Assembly (NCBI GenBank): GCA_963210315.1
Contig: OY723241.1
Span: forward strand, 558,001 to 622,000
Source of the DNA: Rhynchopus euleeides
Taxonomy: Eukaryota > Euglenozoa > Diplonemea > Diplonemida > Diplonemidae
Length of the DNA: 64,000 bases
Reading direction: 5' to 3'
Shown here piece after piece: positions 54,443 through 64,000 of this stretch. Every line of letters begins with the position of its first letter. Position 1 is the stretch's first letter. The translations under genes and the position numbers were made by a program. A model generated the notes under the pieces. It did no database searches and was not told the DNA's origin. It saw nothing but the letters and a program-made list of their open reading frames with translations.

Positions 54443-56021
54443 GTAGGAGGGAGGGGCGGCTGTGACGCGCATGCCCTCCCCCACCGTGACAACAGCGAAA
54501 GATAAAACTGGTCTGGCAAGCAGGCGGTGCTCCTTTCTTTTGTACAATTTTTGTATCCTGCGACTAGGGGGTGGGGGGTGGGGGGGTTAATTTTTTTTCG
54601 TTCAGTTCATCTAGGCCAGCTTCCGCCCTCCCCCCCCCCCTCTTTGTTGGGAGAAACACCCCGTAAATTTTGACGATTTCAGCCTCCTCCACCTGCACAA
54701 CCTTCCCGCCCCCCCCCCTCCCTCCCTCCACCCCGCCAGCACCGCTAAGCGGGCTGCATTTAGACACTTCCCACTCCAACCCAGCAAATTACACATAGAC
54801 GGGTGGTTTCCCCCTCCCCCGGTTGAGTTGCGCACCAATCCGCATATAAGGGAGTAAAACCGGTGGAGGTTGGTAGGGTCGGGTAAGGTATATAAAGGGG
54901 GTCTTCGCTGGTCGTTATCCTTCGTCAATCTTCGTCAGTTTTCAGCCAATTCAACTGGAAATGCACGAAAATGCACTGACGACCACCCCGTAGCGAAGAC
55001 CGCGAAGACCCCCAAAGCCTTCTCCCAAAGTATGTGCCGTGTATGGGAGCAGAGGCAGTTGTCGCAGAGAAGGTTCTCGACATCATTGGGGGGGGTGTGT
55101 TGCGATGTGAGGAGAGAGGTATTATCAGCCCCTCTCCAACTCTCCATGGCACTGTAGTGGAAACCCTGGTAGGTAGTGAAAAATGAAGGAGAAGGGAGCA
55201 CAAGAATGATCACCCGGGGGGGGGGGGGGGATCGCAGAGAGAGAAGGTGGATGAGGTGGGAGGGGGCGGACGAGGCGGAGGCGGAGGGAGGGGAGGAGGA
55301 GGGAGGAGGAGGGATGGTCCTCAACAACATAGGGGGGGGGGGGGGGCGGGGAACAACAGCGCCCTCCCACATATAAAGGGGGGAATATTTTTTTTTGACA
55401 ACAAAACAGGGGCAAAAAAACAGAAGAATGAAAGAGAGAAAGGCATGGCCAGAACACCCCCGATACACAGGGAACCCTTCCACGTGCATCTACAGATTTT
55501 TTTTGACACTTTTTTTTTTCGGGCGGAGGCGTGTATGTGTGTGATGTGTGCTGTGCAGGCCCCCGCTATTCCAAAGGGAGACCCCCACTTTCGTGTTGCT
55601 CAAAAACCGTGACAGTCTTCTCTTTTTGTGAGTCGACCCACCATTCTGCACTTCTGAGCGAAGGCCCGCTGTAAAATAGACGCCGCAGCGGATCAGGTTT
55701 GACAAAGAAAACAAACCGATGTGCCCCCCCCCCCCTCTCATCCCCACCCCCCTATTGTTTTGGCTTGCTTTGGCTCCCGTGTACACTGAAGCTGAATGAG
55801 AAGGGCGTGTGGGAAAAATAAAGGGGGTGTGTTTGAGGGGGAGACAGCGAAGGAGGAAGGAGGCATATTATATTTACAACCCATCATAAAACAGGTGGGC
55901 CAATTCCTAGGCACCACCCGCCACCCGCCTCCATACCGCCACACCCCTCAGATCAACAACACAATCGCCTTGCCATCGCGATGCATTTCTTTCGCCCCCA
56001 CACCCCACCTCCCGGCAGCCC
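54443..56021. other. Intergenic with a small inverted-repeat element
   Basis: 54897-55013 has inverted ends GGGGGTCTTCGCTGG / GCGAAGACCCCC and is related to 2611-2728. TATATAAAGGGG (54889) and CATATAAAGGGG (55370) look TATA-like but face no supported plus-strand gene. The rest is G/C runs and microsatellites. Confidence 0.45.
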
Positions 56022-59000
56022 TTAGAAGGTGCACTTGTTATCATAAACGCTGAGGCTGGACGCGACATCGGTGTTTGTCGAGAAGCCGATAAAGGACCTG
56101 CCGTATGCATCGCCGCATGAGCGGAGGATGTCACATGCGATGTTCTTCATCCTCTGGCACTTGGTCATGCTGTTGCCGCTGTCGCACGACACCTCCTGCA
56201 CGAAGCCAGACGGGATGTCCACCATGCTGAGGACCGACCCCCGGGGCTGCACGTTCACGTCATCCACAACAGTCGAGTCAGGCGCGTCGAACCGCTCGCC
56301 CGTCAGCACCACACCTGGAGACCCGAAGGTCACCACAGGGAACAGCCCGTTGAAGCGACGCGCAAGGATACGCGCCCACCCGCCGTGCGTGCCCTGCCCA
56401 GTGATGTAGATGGGCACCTCAGGGTTGAGGACCGAGATGGCGTGGATGGCAAACTGCACCTGATCCAGAACATCGGTGCCCTCCATCACACCCTTGATCC
56501 CGCCGACCGCCTTGACGAACATCTTCTTGTCATCGACATGCCACAGGGAGAACAGCGGGTTGAGGGCGCTGAGGAGCTGGTAGAACACCGCGTCACCCCA
56601 GGTGTCAATGTCCCTCATCCAGGCAGCTCCGAAGTCAGACTGCGCGAGCACCACGACGCGGTAGCTGACGACAGGGGGTGTGGCTTTCTTGTCCTCTTCG
56701 TTTGCATAGCCGTCGAAGACGTAGTAATTCACGCTCTCACGGTACCGCTTCAGCTGCCTCCCATACTGGCTCTCCGTGATGTTGTACGCCAGGAACTTGT
56801 TAGATGTGGAGAACCAGGCGTCCTGCCCCTTCGTGATGTCCAGAAGCTCACCGTCGCACATCAGGTTAAGCAGCGCGAAGTCCTGCACCGTGAGCGCATC
56901 ATCCCCCGACCCCCACGTGAAGGAGCACACCGGGTAGTTCTTGTTCCCGCGGTAGGGGTCTGCCAGATCCGGGTTGCTGTTGACCGCAAGGGGCGAGGTG
57001 ATCCAATCGCCATAGCCGTAGGCCAGCCCGATCACCAGCATGAAGAACATCAGATACCACGTGGTGAACACGAGGTCTGCCTGGTGGACCCGCTCCCTCT
57101 TGTTGAGGTACTCTTCCCGGGCAAGCTTCTCCTTGTCCTTTGCGTTGAGCACAAACCCAGACGAGTCGGTCTCCCGCAGCTTGAACCCAGGCTGCGGGGA
57201 AGGGCGGATGATCTTGTCGAGACGCCCGTCGCGCATCTCCATCGGCGGGGCCAGCCTGGGGATGGGCACCGTCTTGTTCGACAGCCGCGACTCACGGATG
57301 TAGTACACCACGTCACCCTCGGGGTCAATCACAGGGGGCTCCATGCACACACCCCCCCCGAAGCAGGCGCGGATGACGTTGGCGCAGGGGATCATCGGCA
57401 CGCACACAGAAGGGTTCTTCATCTTCTCGCGCACACGCTTCTCCTTCTCCTCCTTGTTGGTGAAGGGTAGAAGGATGCCGCCCGCCTCCGTGTCGTCACG
57501 CACGTGCATGTCGTGGCGGCGGACTGTGAAGAACTGCGTGAGGAGGAGGCTTGCCAGGAGCAGCCCGCCGAAGCCGGGGATGGTGGAGACGCCGGCGACG
57601 AAGGAGAGCATTCCGAAGACACCGCCGACGATCCACAGGACGAAGGAGGCGAGGCGCTGGCGTGTTGCAACGCGCTTGGCCTTGGTCTTCGAGATGTTGA
57701 GGCGCAGCATAAGGAGCGCGCCCACCACAGTCACCAGCATGATGGCCAGCCACTGCACGCCGTCGATGTCCATGCCTGTGGGGTAGAGCGACAGGAGCAC
57801 CCACACGACCCCGATCATAACGTGGAGGATGTACGCCTGCAGGCTGTAAAGGTCGGCTCCAAACTCCGCCATCACCTCGGGGTTGGCGAGGCGGCGGCGG
57901 CGCCAGTCGACGCGGAGCTTCCCGTCCTCCACGCGGTCCTTCTGGCGGCGGCTCTTCTTCCTCCTGCGGCGCGCATCGGGGCTGTGTGGGGGTGGGGTGT
58001 GGGGGTGGGGTGGGGGTCAGTGACAGTCTGAGGCGTACAGTGGTGCCTTGATGCTCGCACCACCCGAGAGCCTGCTGCTATGATGTGGGTGTGGAGAACA
58101 CATGTGAACACGAGATAGCTAGGCGCACAGAAAAGAAACAGGATAATCCGCCTGATGGATACGCGGTCAAAGAAGCAGGGTCGTCGGAAGCACCCCTACA
58201 CCTTTCACGCATCACGGATGTGCTCAAAATGTTTGGCAAGCGGCAGCCCCAAAAGGGCTGCCAGATGATGTGGCATAGCATGTGATACCTCTCCTCGTCT
58301 TCGTCGGTGTCATCATCTTCATCATCGCCACGCCTCCTCCTGCATGCAGGCAATGTGTGGGTGGGGGCGGCAAGCCCAGGGGGCGGGGGCGGCATCAAAG
58401 AACCTCACACAGGGTGCACGACCGCACCACCCCCCTCCCAAATAAATAACTTCCTGCGGGCTGCTTGCTTTTTCAAAACACACACGCCCCACATCCCACA
58501 CCCTACATCCAACCCCCAGGAAAAGGCCAGCCCATGCTCTCGGGGAGGGCCAGGGACATACCGACGGCGCCTGTCGGTGTCGCTGTTGCTCTCGTCGGAG
58601 TCCGAATCCCCCCTCATCTGCTGGTACTCCTTGACGCCGCGTGTGCCCATGCGCCACGCCTTGTTCTTGGCACGCAGCGATCGCCAGAGGAAGTAGAGCC
58701 AAATCAGCACGACAATCGTCTCCATCGCCATGAAGCTGCAGAATGAGAAGTGACCGGGGAAGGTCAGCGCACTCTCGCCGTTGATGAGCACCACGATGAG
58801 AGCGTAGAGGAAGGGCACGAAGAGGAGAGCCGTCTCCAGCACCAGCAGCTGGAAATCCCTGAACATCATTGTCTTGCGCTCCGTCTTATAGCGGTTGGGG
58901 ATGAAGAAGATGTTCGCAGACTCGGGTGTCGTGCCCAGCCATGACACCACGAGTCGGGTGTGGAGGTGCATGAAGGTCGACGCAAGGATCAGCACGCAAA

Positions 59001-59925
59001 AGAAGTGCGCAAGGAATGCAAAGCTGACCAGGAACGGCTGGTCGTCAGGCGGAGGCGGGGCAACCATGCGGAGGGTGTCCGCCATCATGTAGTGGTACCC
59101 CAGCAGGAAGAAGAACACCCCCGAGCTGTAGAGGCACACCAACACCCAGATGCGGAACAGCGCAGAGAACCCGATCTCCCGCGCGATGTTCCCGATGTAC
59201 CCGTAGTACGTCCACTTCTTCCGCCCCTCGCCCCGCTTCTCCTCCCTCCGCCGCCTGCGCTCCTCACGCTCCTCCTCCTCCCGATCCTCCTTCTCGCGCA
59301 GCTTCTCCTCCTTCTTGCGCTGCTTGTCGTCCTTCTCCTTCTTCTTCCGCTCCTCCTTCTCCGCCTTCTTCCGCGCCTTATCCTCAGCATCGCGCTGCCG
59401 CAACGCCTCTGCCGTGGGCGGGCTACCGGCACCCGGGATATCGGGCAGCACGGCAGGATCGCTGTAGGTATCCTCCTCCTGCGCCACAGGGATGTCGCCA
59501 TACCCCTCAACGCCGTACGCCCCGTCTATCGCCGCCGGGTCGATGTCGCCGATCTGCGGGGGCCCCTCGCCTTCGGCGTAGGCGTCGGGGTCACCCCATT
59601 CCCCACCCTCCGCAACAGCCTCAGCACCCTCAGCACCCTGGTCGTCTGCATAGCCTCCTTCCGCATATGCATCGCCGTAGCCATCGCCGTAGGCATCGTC
59701 GGCGTACTGTGGTGCCCCGTCTTCGCCGACAACTGCATCTGCAGGTGGGGGGGCGCCCTCACCGTAGGCGTCGTCGTAGGCACCCTCTGCGCCGTAGCCT
59801 GCATCGTAGGCAGCAGGGTCCTGTGCTGCGTCGGCTGCATAGGCGTCAGCGTGGGGGTCGACCCCGTATGCATCGTCACCCACGACAGGTTGCATCTCCT
59901 GGTCAACAGGGTCCTGCCCCATCAT
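56022..59925 (-). CDS. Multi-pass membrane protein with lipase-3-like domain lacking Ser (3 exons)
   Basis: Exons 58562-59925, 58289-58339 and 56022-57981 join in frame (both junctions phase 2) to 1124 aa. Donors are GTATGT and GTATCA; acceptors are GCATGCAG and CCACACAG. Residues 1-150 are Tyr/Ala/Asp/Gly/Glu-rich repeats (DDAYGDGYGDAYAEG). 180-245 is a Lys/Glu coiled coil. Four hydrophobic spans lie in about 250-415. The tiny exon 2 adds a basic/acidic RRRG-DDEDDDTDEDEE linker. Exon 3 adds about five more spans, then a C-terminal alpha/beta-hydrolase region with VVSYRVVVLAQSDF, a lid-like stretch and IYITGQGTHGGWARILA (about residue 1000). The usual GHSLGG is replaced, so no nucleophilic serine is present. 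The layout recalls diacylglycerol-lipase-like proteins but is probably a pseudo-enzyme. The exon 1 open frame alone would be misread as a separate gene. Confidence 0.85.
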
Positions 59926-59958
59926 GTAGTGTAGCGCACCCCCGGGGTGGTGCACAGC

Positions 59959-60110
59959 ACAGCCTGGGGTGGTGGGGGTGGGGTGGGGGGGTGTTTGATT
60001 GTCGAGAGTGAAAAGCAAAAGGCAGATCTACCCAGCACCCTTCTCGCAAATGGTTGTCCTTTTTGTAGTCACCACACCAGATGTGATGTATACAGCCTGG
60101 GGGTGGTGGG
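59959..60110 (-). mobile_element. Short element with long flanking direct repeats, copy B
   Basis: ACAGCCTGGGG[G]TGGTGGG at 59959 and 60092 flanks a roughly 108-bp core. The core has, on the minus strand, CTGGTGTGGTGACTAC, GCGAGAAGGGTGCTGGGTAG and CACTCTCGACAATCAAAC. It sits just upstream (5') of the membrane-protein gene, where the right-hand duplicate provides the pyrimidine-rich stretch before an AG. Confidence 0.75.
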
Positions 60111-61011
60111 GGGGGCGGAGGGGTATTGAAATAGAAGGAGAAGGGAGCACAAGGATGACCTCCCTTCACTCGTTATGCAGGTTGTGTCTGCAGCCGGGTG
60201 GGGTGAGGATGATGAGGAGGAGGGCGATGGAAGATGGCAGCAGAGGGGGGGGGGTCGTGTGGGGGTGTGGGGGTGTGGGGGTGTGGGGGTGTGGGGGTGG
60301 GTCAGGCGATCTGGCACGGCACAATGCCCTCGGCGAATGGGGAAGGAGAGGCTGGAAAAGGCAGCGGGGATAATCTTCGGAGCCTGGGGGGATCAGTTCC
60401 CAAGCAGACACAGCCAGCACTGTGATCACAACACTAGGGTGGGTGCGAGGCCCGGCCTTGCCAGTGTTTGGGGGGTGCCTAGCCGTCTGCAGCTCGGCAA
60501 CTTCTTCTTCTTCAATGAGCATTGCCTCTTTTCATCTCAGATGCAAACGCACAGCTGACTCCAACCAGAGCAGGAGGCAGGTGGTGCTGCGAGATGTGCG
60601 AGGCAAGAAAGGAAGCAGGTCCGAAGTGAAACGGAAGACAGGACACACACAGAGACAGAAGTATTCCCCTGGGTCGGGATTTGGAGCGTGGATAGTATCG
60701 GCCGGTGGGATGCGACTTTGGGAATGATACATCGATAAAACGATATGCGGGGCGAGCAAAACCTCATGATCAGGTCCCGGCAAGCCGTGCATCTGCAGTT
60801 CACACATGATTTTACGTGCACTGAGCTGGCACTCAAGGGGTACATGTATGCGGCATTTGGGGAATCCCCCCAAAAATAAATCGTAATTCCAGGACACCAG
60901 TGGTCGCGCTAACTTCACTCCCTACTCCCGAGATTTTCGGCGATTTTTTGAGGTACCTGGGACCCCCCGTGTATAAGTCCCCCCCTGGGGGTCTGGCAGG
61001 GGGGGGGGGGG
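60111..61011. other. Intergenic
   Basis: A GTGGGGGT minisatellite (60257-60300) and unique sequence without a supported gene. It ends in a G run before element E5. Confidence 0.5.
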
Positions 61012-61431
61012 CTAGGCTGTGCTATACGTTCCACCCCCCCAGCGTATAACGTATTATACGTATTATACGTTGAGCGTATTATACGTTAAAATACGTATTA
61101 TACGTTCAGGCAATACTGCACAGGCATCCACGATGCGACTCACACCGGACTTTGGGTTCGTGGCGTCGTTCGTCAGCACTTCGACAGCGTCCCACGCCTT
61201 GTCGGTGCGGTTGCGCTTCTCACCTGATATCGTTACACACCCACATGCACTTCAGCTGACTGGGGATGCAGTGAGAGTCACACTCAACAAGGATATCAAG
61301 GTCACACTCGAAGTCCAGCCGCGGACAGCCACTCTGTACGGTGTATGCAAAAATGGGGTGAAAATCCGGAGCGTATAATACGTATAATACGTATTATACG
61401 TATAGCGTATTATACGTATAGTGCAGCCTAG
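61012..61431. mobile_element. 420-bp inverted-repeat element E5
   Basis: Ends CTAGGCTG...CAGCCTAG are inverted and abut G runs on both sides. Both arms consist of the palindromic words TAATACGTATTA and CGTATA (61014-61110 and 61370-61420). The centre (about 61110-61370) is unique. A 119-codon frame spans it, but its ends are palindrome translation, so it is not called as a gene. Confidence 0.75.
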
Positions 61432-61450
61432 GGGGGGGGGGGGGGGGGGG

Positions 61451-61670
61451 CTTAAACACAGGTGGACCTAAACACGGGGGTGGGCTGGTCTGGAGGGTCA
61501 TCAGGTGGCCGCTAGGCCACCTGGTGCCCTCCAGGTGCTGTCAGAGTCGAAAAGTGGGGCGCCAAAAGTCCATCCGGACCGGAATCACCCCCCTGTGACG
61601 GAAGCGGAAGAGGTCTTCTTGGTCTCCACCGTGCCACCCCCGTGTTTAAGCCCCCCCTGTGTTTAGGTCC
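61451..61670. mobile_element. 220-bp inverted-repeat element next to E5
   Basis: Left CTTAAACACAGGTGGACC and TAAACACGGGGGTGG are mirrored on the right by CCACCCCCGTGTTTAAG and CTGTGTTTAGGTCC. An internal palindrome GGTGGCCGCTAGGCCACC lies near 61505-61522. No coding capacity. Confidence 0.6.
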
Positions 61671-61743
61671 GCCCCCCAGGGATGCAAAAATACACCTGTC
61701 GGGAGGAAAAATACATTGGTGTGGCTGAACCCTAAAAAATAGT

Positions 61744-61905
61744 AAATCGTACTCCTTTCGCTTTATTATAGACACCCTGTCCAGCAACTGTGGGAGAACA
61801 GTTCCGGACTACTTTTTGTTGAGCGCACACTTGCTGTCTCAAGGCTGTGTTGAGGCCCTGTGAAGTGGCATGAGGTGCTAATCCAAAGCTTCAGTCGTAC
61901 GATTT
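61744..61905. repeat. Dispersed short family, GTACGATTTCC ends, copy 4
   Basis: AAATCGTACTCCTTTCGC ... CAGTCGTACGATTTCC with the shared internal words GAGAACAGTTCCGGAC, GAGCGCACACTTG and AGGCCCTGTGAAGTGGCAT. It is followed, as at 40222-40262, by CGCGACTTCGCTACGCTTCG. Confidence 0.75.
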
Positions 61906-62310
61906 CCTTCGTTACTTCGCGACTTCGCTACGCTTCGTCGCTCGTAACAGGCCTGTGCCTAAATATGGCCAAAAATCATAGTTGCATAACGGCCGTCATG
62001 GAGGGAGTGGATTTTCAGAGAATTCACTACCTCAGTTCCCGCTACCATAATATAAAAACGGCCGTTTTCATTTTATGCTGGCGAAAAAACGGCCGTTTTT
62101 TTCCCCTCCTATTTTCCTTTGGAGATTCCCCGCTTGCCGTACCGAGCTGAGGGAACACACTTGGCAACCCCTTGTTGCGCGTTGCGTGCTCTGTGTGCAC
62201 CATGCATCGTGGCGAGCCCGCAGTGAGTAGACTCGGTGTATAGTGTATCCGCAGCTGTGTGCGGCAGGTGTAGATGGCATTCGGAAAAAATAGCTTGATT
62301 TGCAGAAAAT

Positions 62311-62799
62311 TTAGAGGGAGGGGTGTTTGGGAGGGTTGTTTGGTACCCGGGGGCGAACCGGGGGACTGCTACACTCCACCTCTCTGATGTTGGGGTGTCT
62401 GCTGCTTGTCAAGATCAGGCAGGGCGGAAGCCGACGACACAGTGATGTTGGCCACATGGGCGCCTTGGGCGGGGCCGGTGCGCTGCTCGCCGCCTCCAAC
62501 CCCTCCATCAGTTGCCGACGCTCCACCGTCTTGGTGGATGGCTTCCTCCCTCTCTTCGGGGCGGGCTTGGAGGCTGCCTTTGAAGGTGGTGGGGTTGGCG
62601 GGCCGAAGCCTTCGCGACGACGCTTGTAGATCTCTTGGCGAGCGACGAGGTCCACGAGATCGGCCTTCCTTTTGCCGGTCACATCACCCGTCGCCAGGTT
62701 ACGCAGCTGAGGCACAGTGAACTGCGACAGGGCGCTCTCCCGTTCGGCAAAGACCTGCAGCTCGCTTGGGGTCAGCTCAGGTTCCACACCGTCCTCCAT
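62311..62799 (-). CDS. SAP-domain protein with AT-hook-like motif
   Basis: 162 aa. Residues about 23-56 (LSQFTVPQLRNLATGDVTGK...ADLVDLVAR) match a SAP helix-extension-helix DNA-binding motif. A Lys/Pro-rich stretch with KRGRKPS (AT-hook-like) follows, then a Pro/Ser/Arg-rich tail. SAP proteins bind scaffold/AT-rich DNA in chromatin organisation, repair or RNA processing. Start at the first ATG (62799); no intron signal is needed. It lies between dispersed repeats and an irregular motif array, so it may belong to a mobile element rather than be a host gene; no transposase or integrase is beside it. Confidence 0.6.
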   Translation of the reverse strand: MEDGVEPELTPSELQVFAERESALSQFTVPQLRNLATGDVTGKRKADLVDLVARQEIYKRRREGFGPPTPPPSKAASKPAPKRGRKPSTKTVERRQLMEGLEAASSAPAPPKAPMWPTSLCRRLPPCLILTSSRHPNIREVECSSPPVRPRVPNNPPKHPSL

Positions 62800-62939
62800 C
62801 GGCTCATCAGTGTTACTAGCAGAGGGACACTTCAGCTATTTTCAGCAGAAAAAAAATGAAGCTTTAATTACCCTGCGTGGCCTTGTCAGAAAACGAGGTG
62901 CCGACCCACACCCAGCCCAGCCCACGTCGGAACCTCCAA

Positions 62940-63410
62940 CCGCGTATGTACAAGACTTCATTCTGAACCAAACGGGCAGCATTTCGCCCTCAAACGCGCA
63001 TGTACTAGCCTTCATTCTGAATCACATCTTCACAATTGCATGTCCTCGCCCTTTGCCTCGAGCAAACGGGCAGCATTCAGAGTACAAACGGGCATGTACT
63101 AGACTTCATCCGGCACGACGTACGGTCGAAACGGGCATGTACTAACCCTGTACCTCCCGCAAACGCGCATGTACTGGACTTCATTATGCCACAAACGGAC
63201 AGCATTCAGAGTTTAAACGGGCATGTACTAGACCTCATTCTGCATCACAACAGCAACAAAGCGGCATCATCTGGGCTTCAAACGGGCATGTACCAGACTT
63301 CGTGCTGCATCACAACGGCTGCAAACGGGCAGCATCCCGAGTTCATTCTGCGACAAACGGACAGCGGTGCGAACGGGCATGTACTAGCCTTCATCCGGCC
63401 GAACACCTCG
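62940..63410. repeat. Irregular array of CGGGCATGTACTAG motifs
   Basis: About eight copies of AACGGGCATGTACTAGNCTT (some AACGCGCATG) are separated by 30-60 bp of partly related sequence with CATTCTGCATCACAA and ACGGGCAGCATTC words. Spacing is uneven and spacers are related, so it is not CRISPR. A last GGCATGTACTAG occurs at 63908. Confidence 0.75.
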
Positions 63411-63478
63411 GCAAACACTCGGCCTGCGGGGCATTTGGGGTCGATCGTGAGAATGGAGTTGAATTATCACAGAACCGC

Positions 63479-63746
63479 GTAACAAATCGTTTACACCCGA
63501 AGGAAGGCCAGGAATACCCTCCGGGAGACGCTTCTTCGGGTGTAAACGATTTGTTACGTTGCACAAAATTCATGAAATCGTGTTTTGGAGTGCGGGAAAA
63601 ACAAACAATCTTGAGGGGGTCCTGTGGAAGGGTCCACGAAAATGGCGCTGAACAGTCACAGAACCGCATAACAAATCGTTTACACCCGAAGGAAGGTCAG
63701 AAATACCCTCCGGGCGACGTTTTTTTGGGTGTAAACGATTTGTTAC
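63479..63746. repeat. Two 78-nt hairpins in a 189-bp direct duplication
   Basis: 63481-63502 and 63534-63555 are perfect 22-bp inverted arms (AACAAATCGTTTACACCCGA...). The same hairpin, slightly diverged, recurs at 63670-63745. Each is preceded by TCACAGAACCGC. A third right-arm half (GTGTAAACGATTT) lies at 63815. This could be element termini or a structured RNA. Confidence 0.8.
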
Positions 63747-64000
63747 ATAGCACAAAGCCCATAAAAACATGTTTTGGGGGTGTCACTGGCCCGGTAACCA
63801 CTTCTGGTGAAGTGTAAACGATTTTTTTCACTTTTTGGCCTTCTCTCCACCAAAACCCCAAGGGAAAAGGACCCAAAATGACGAAAAATCGTACACTGAA
63901 AAAAATGGCATGTACTAGGGGTGTTACAGTCGCTGCCAGTTGCAGATCACCATTTTGGGACCACTTTTGGGGTTGGTGGGTCAAAATATCACAATACGAA

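Noticed and set aside
54006..55376. Gly/Pro-rich ORFs on both strands
   Set aside because: Translations of G/C homopolymers and microsatellites.
56385..57470. 361-codon plus-strand ORF
   Set aside because: Antisense shadow of exon 3 of the membrane/lipase-like gene.
58960..59934. 324-codon plus-strand ORF with hydrophobic Leu runs
   Set aside because: Antisense translation of the Lys/Glu coiled-coil and transmembrane exon.
61019..61378. 119-codon ORF inside E5
   Set aside because: First and last thirds are translated palindromic words; the middle is too short to judge.
62940..63410. CRISPR-like array of repeated CGGGCATGTACTAG
   Set aside because: Spacing is irregular, spacers are similar to one another, and the window is eukaryotic; no cas genes.

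Overview
The window is nuclear DNA from a GC-rich, gene-sparse eukaryote, most likely a protist. Host genes carry GT-AG introns with a GTATGT/GTATGC-type donor. Four multi-exon genes could be resolved by matching donor phase to acceptor phase. Intergenic DNA is full of G or C homopolymer runs and microsatellites. Every supported host gene (about 25.2-59.9 kb) lies on the minus strand. That one-way layout, together with intron-poor genes, fits a euglenozoan such as a diplonemid, but dinoflagellate or chromerid relatives are not excluded. No rRNA, tRNA or spliced-leader gene was found to settle it.

Layout: 0-1.3 kb is an inverted-repeat element carrying a zinc-finger/coiled-coil ORF. 2-6 kb is low-complexity DNA. 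6.1-20 kb is a chain of large inverted-repeat elements. E1 (6.1-13.1 kb) encloses a 1323-aa hAT-type transposase with an N-terminal ubiquitin-protease-like (USP) domain. E3 follows at 13.2-14.3 kb. E2 (14.3-19.9 kb) has arms of about 1.1 kb that hold mirrored copies of a TA-target MITE. 20.4-23.3 kb is a minus-strand retroelement tail with an RNase H ORF behind 619-bp tandem monomers; a truncated second copy lies at 39.1-39.8 kb. 35.76-38.88 kb is another inverted-repeat element (E4) with a 6-bp target duplication. 61-64 kb holds two small inverted-repeat elements, a SAP-domain ORF, an irregular motif array and paired hairpins.

Host genes in plus-strand coordinate order, all transcribed leftward: a Q-rich CCCH zinc-finger protein; a two-PDZ protein with a novel H/S/Y-x-L-R-x-D repeat; a UBA-domain protein with frame-broken upstream modules; a Myb/SANT-like protein (2 exons); a ubiquitin-like/WD40 protein; an MTR3/EXOSC6-like exosome subunit (4 exons); a 65-aa single-membrane-span protein (2 exons, too short per exon to appear as an obvious ORF); and a 1124-aa multi-pass membrane protein ending in a lipase-3-like domain that lacks the serine nucleophile (3 exons).

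RNA handling (exosome, CCCH) and scaffold or membrane roles are represented, but the genes do not form one obvious pathway. The most unusual material is the mobile DNA. There is a USP-hAT fusion, and several element families whose arms are built from repeated short palindromic words, a different word in each family. A short element with 15-25 bp flanking direct repeats occurs four times in the same orientation, once inside an intron.
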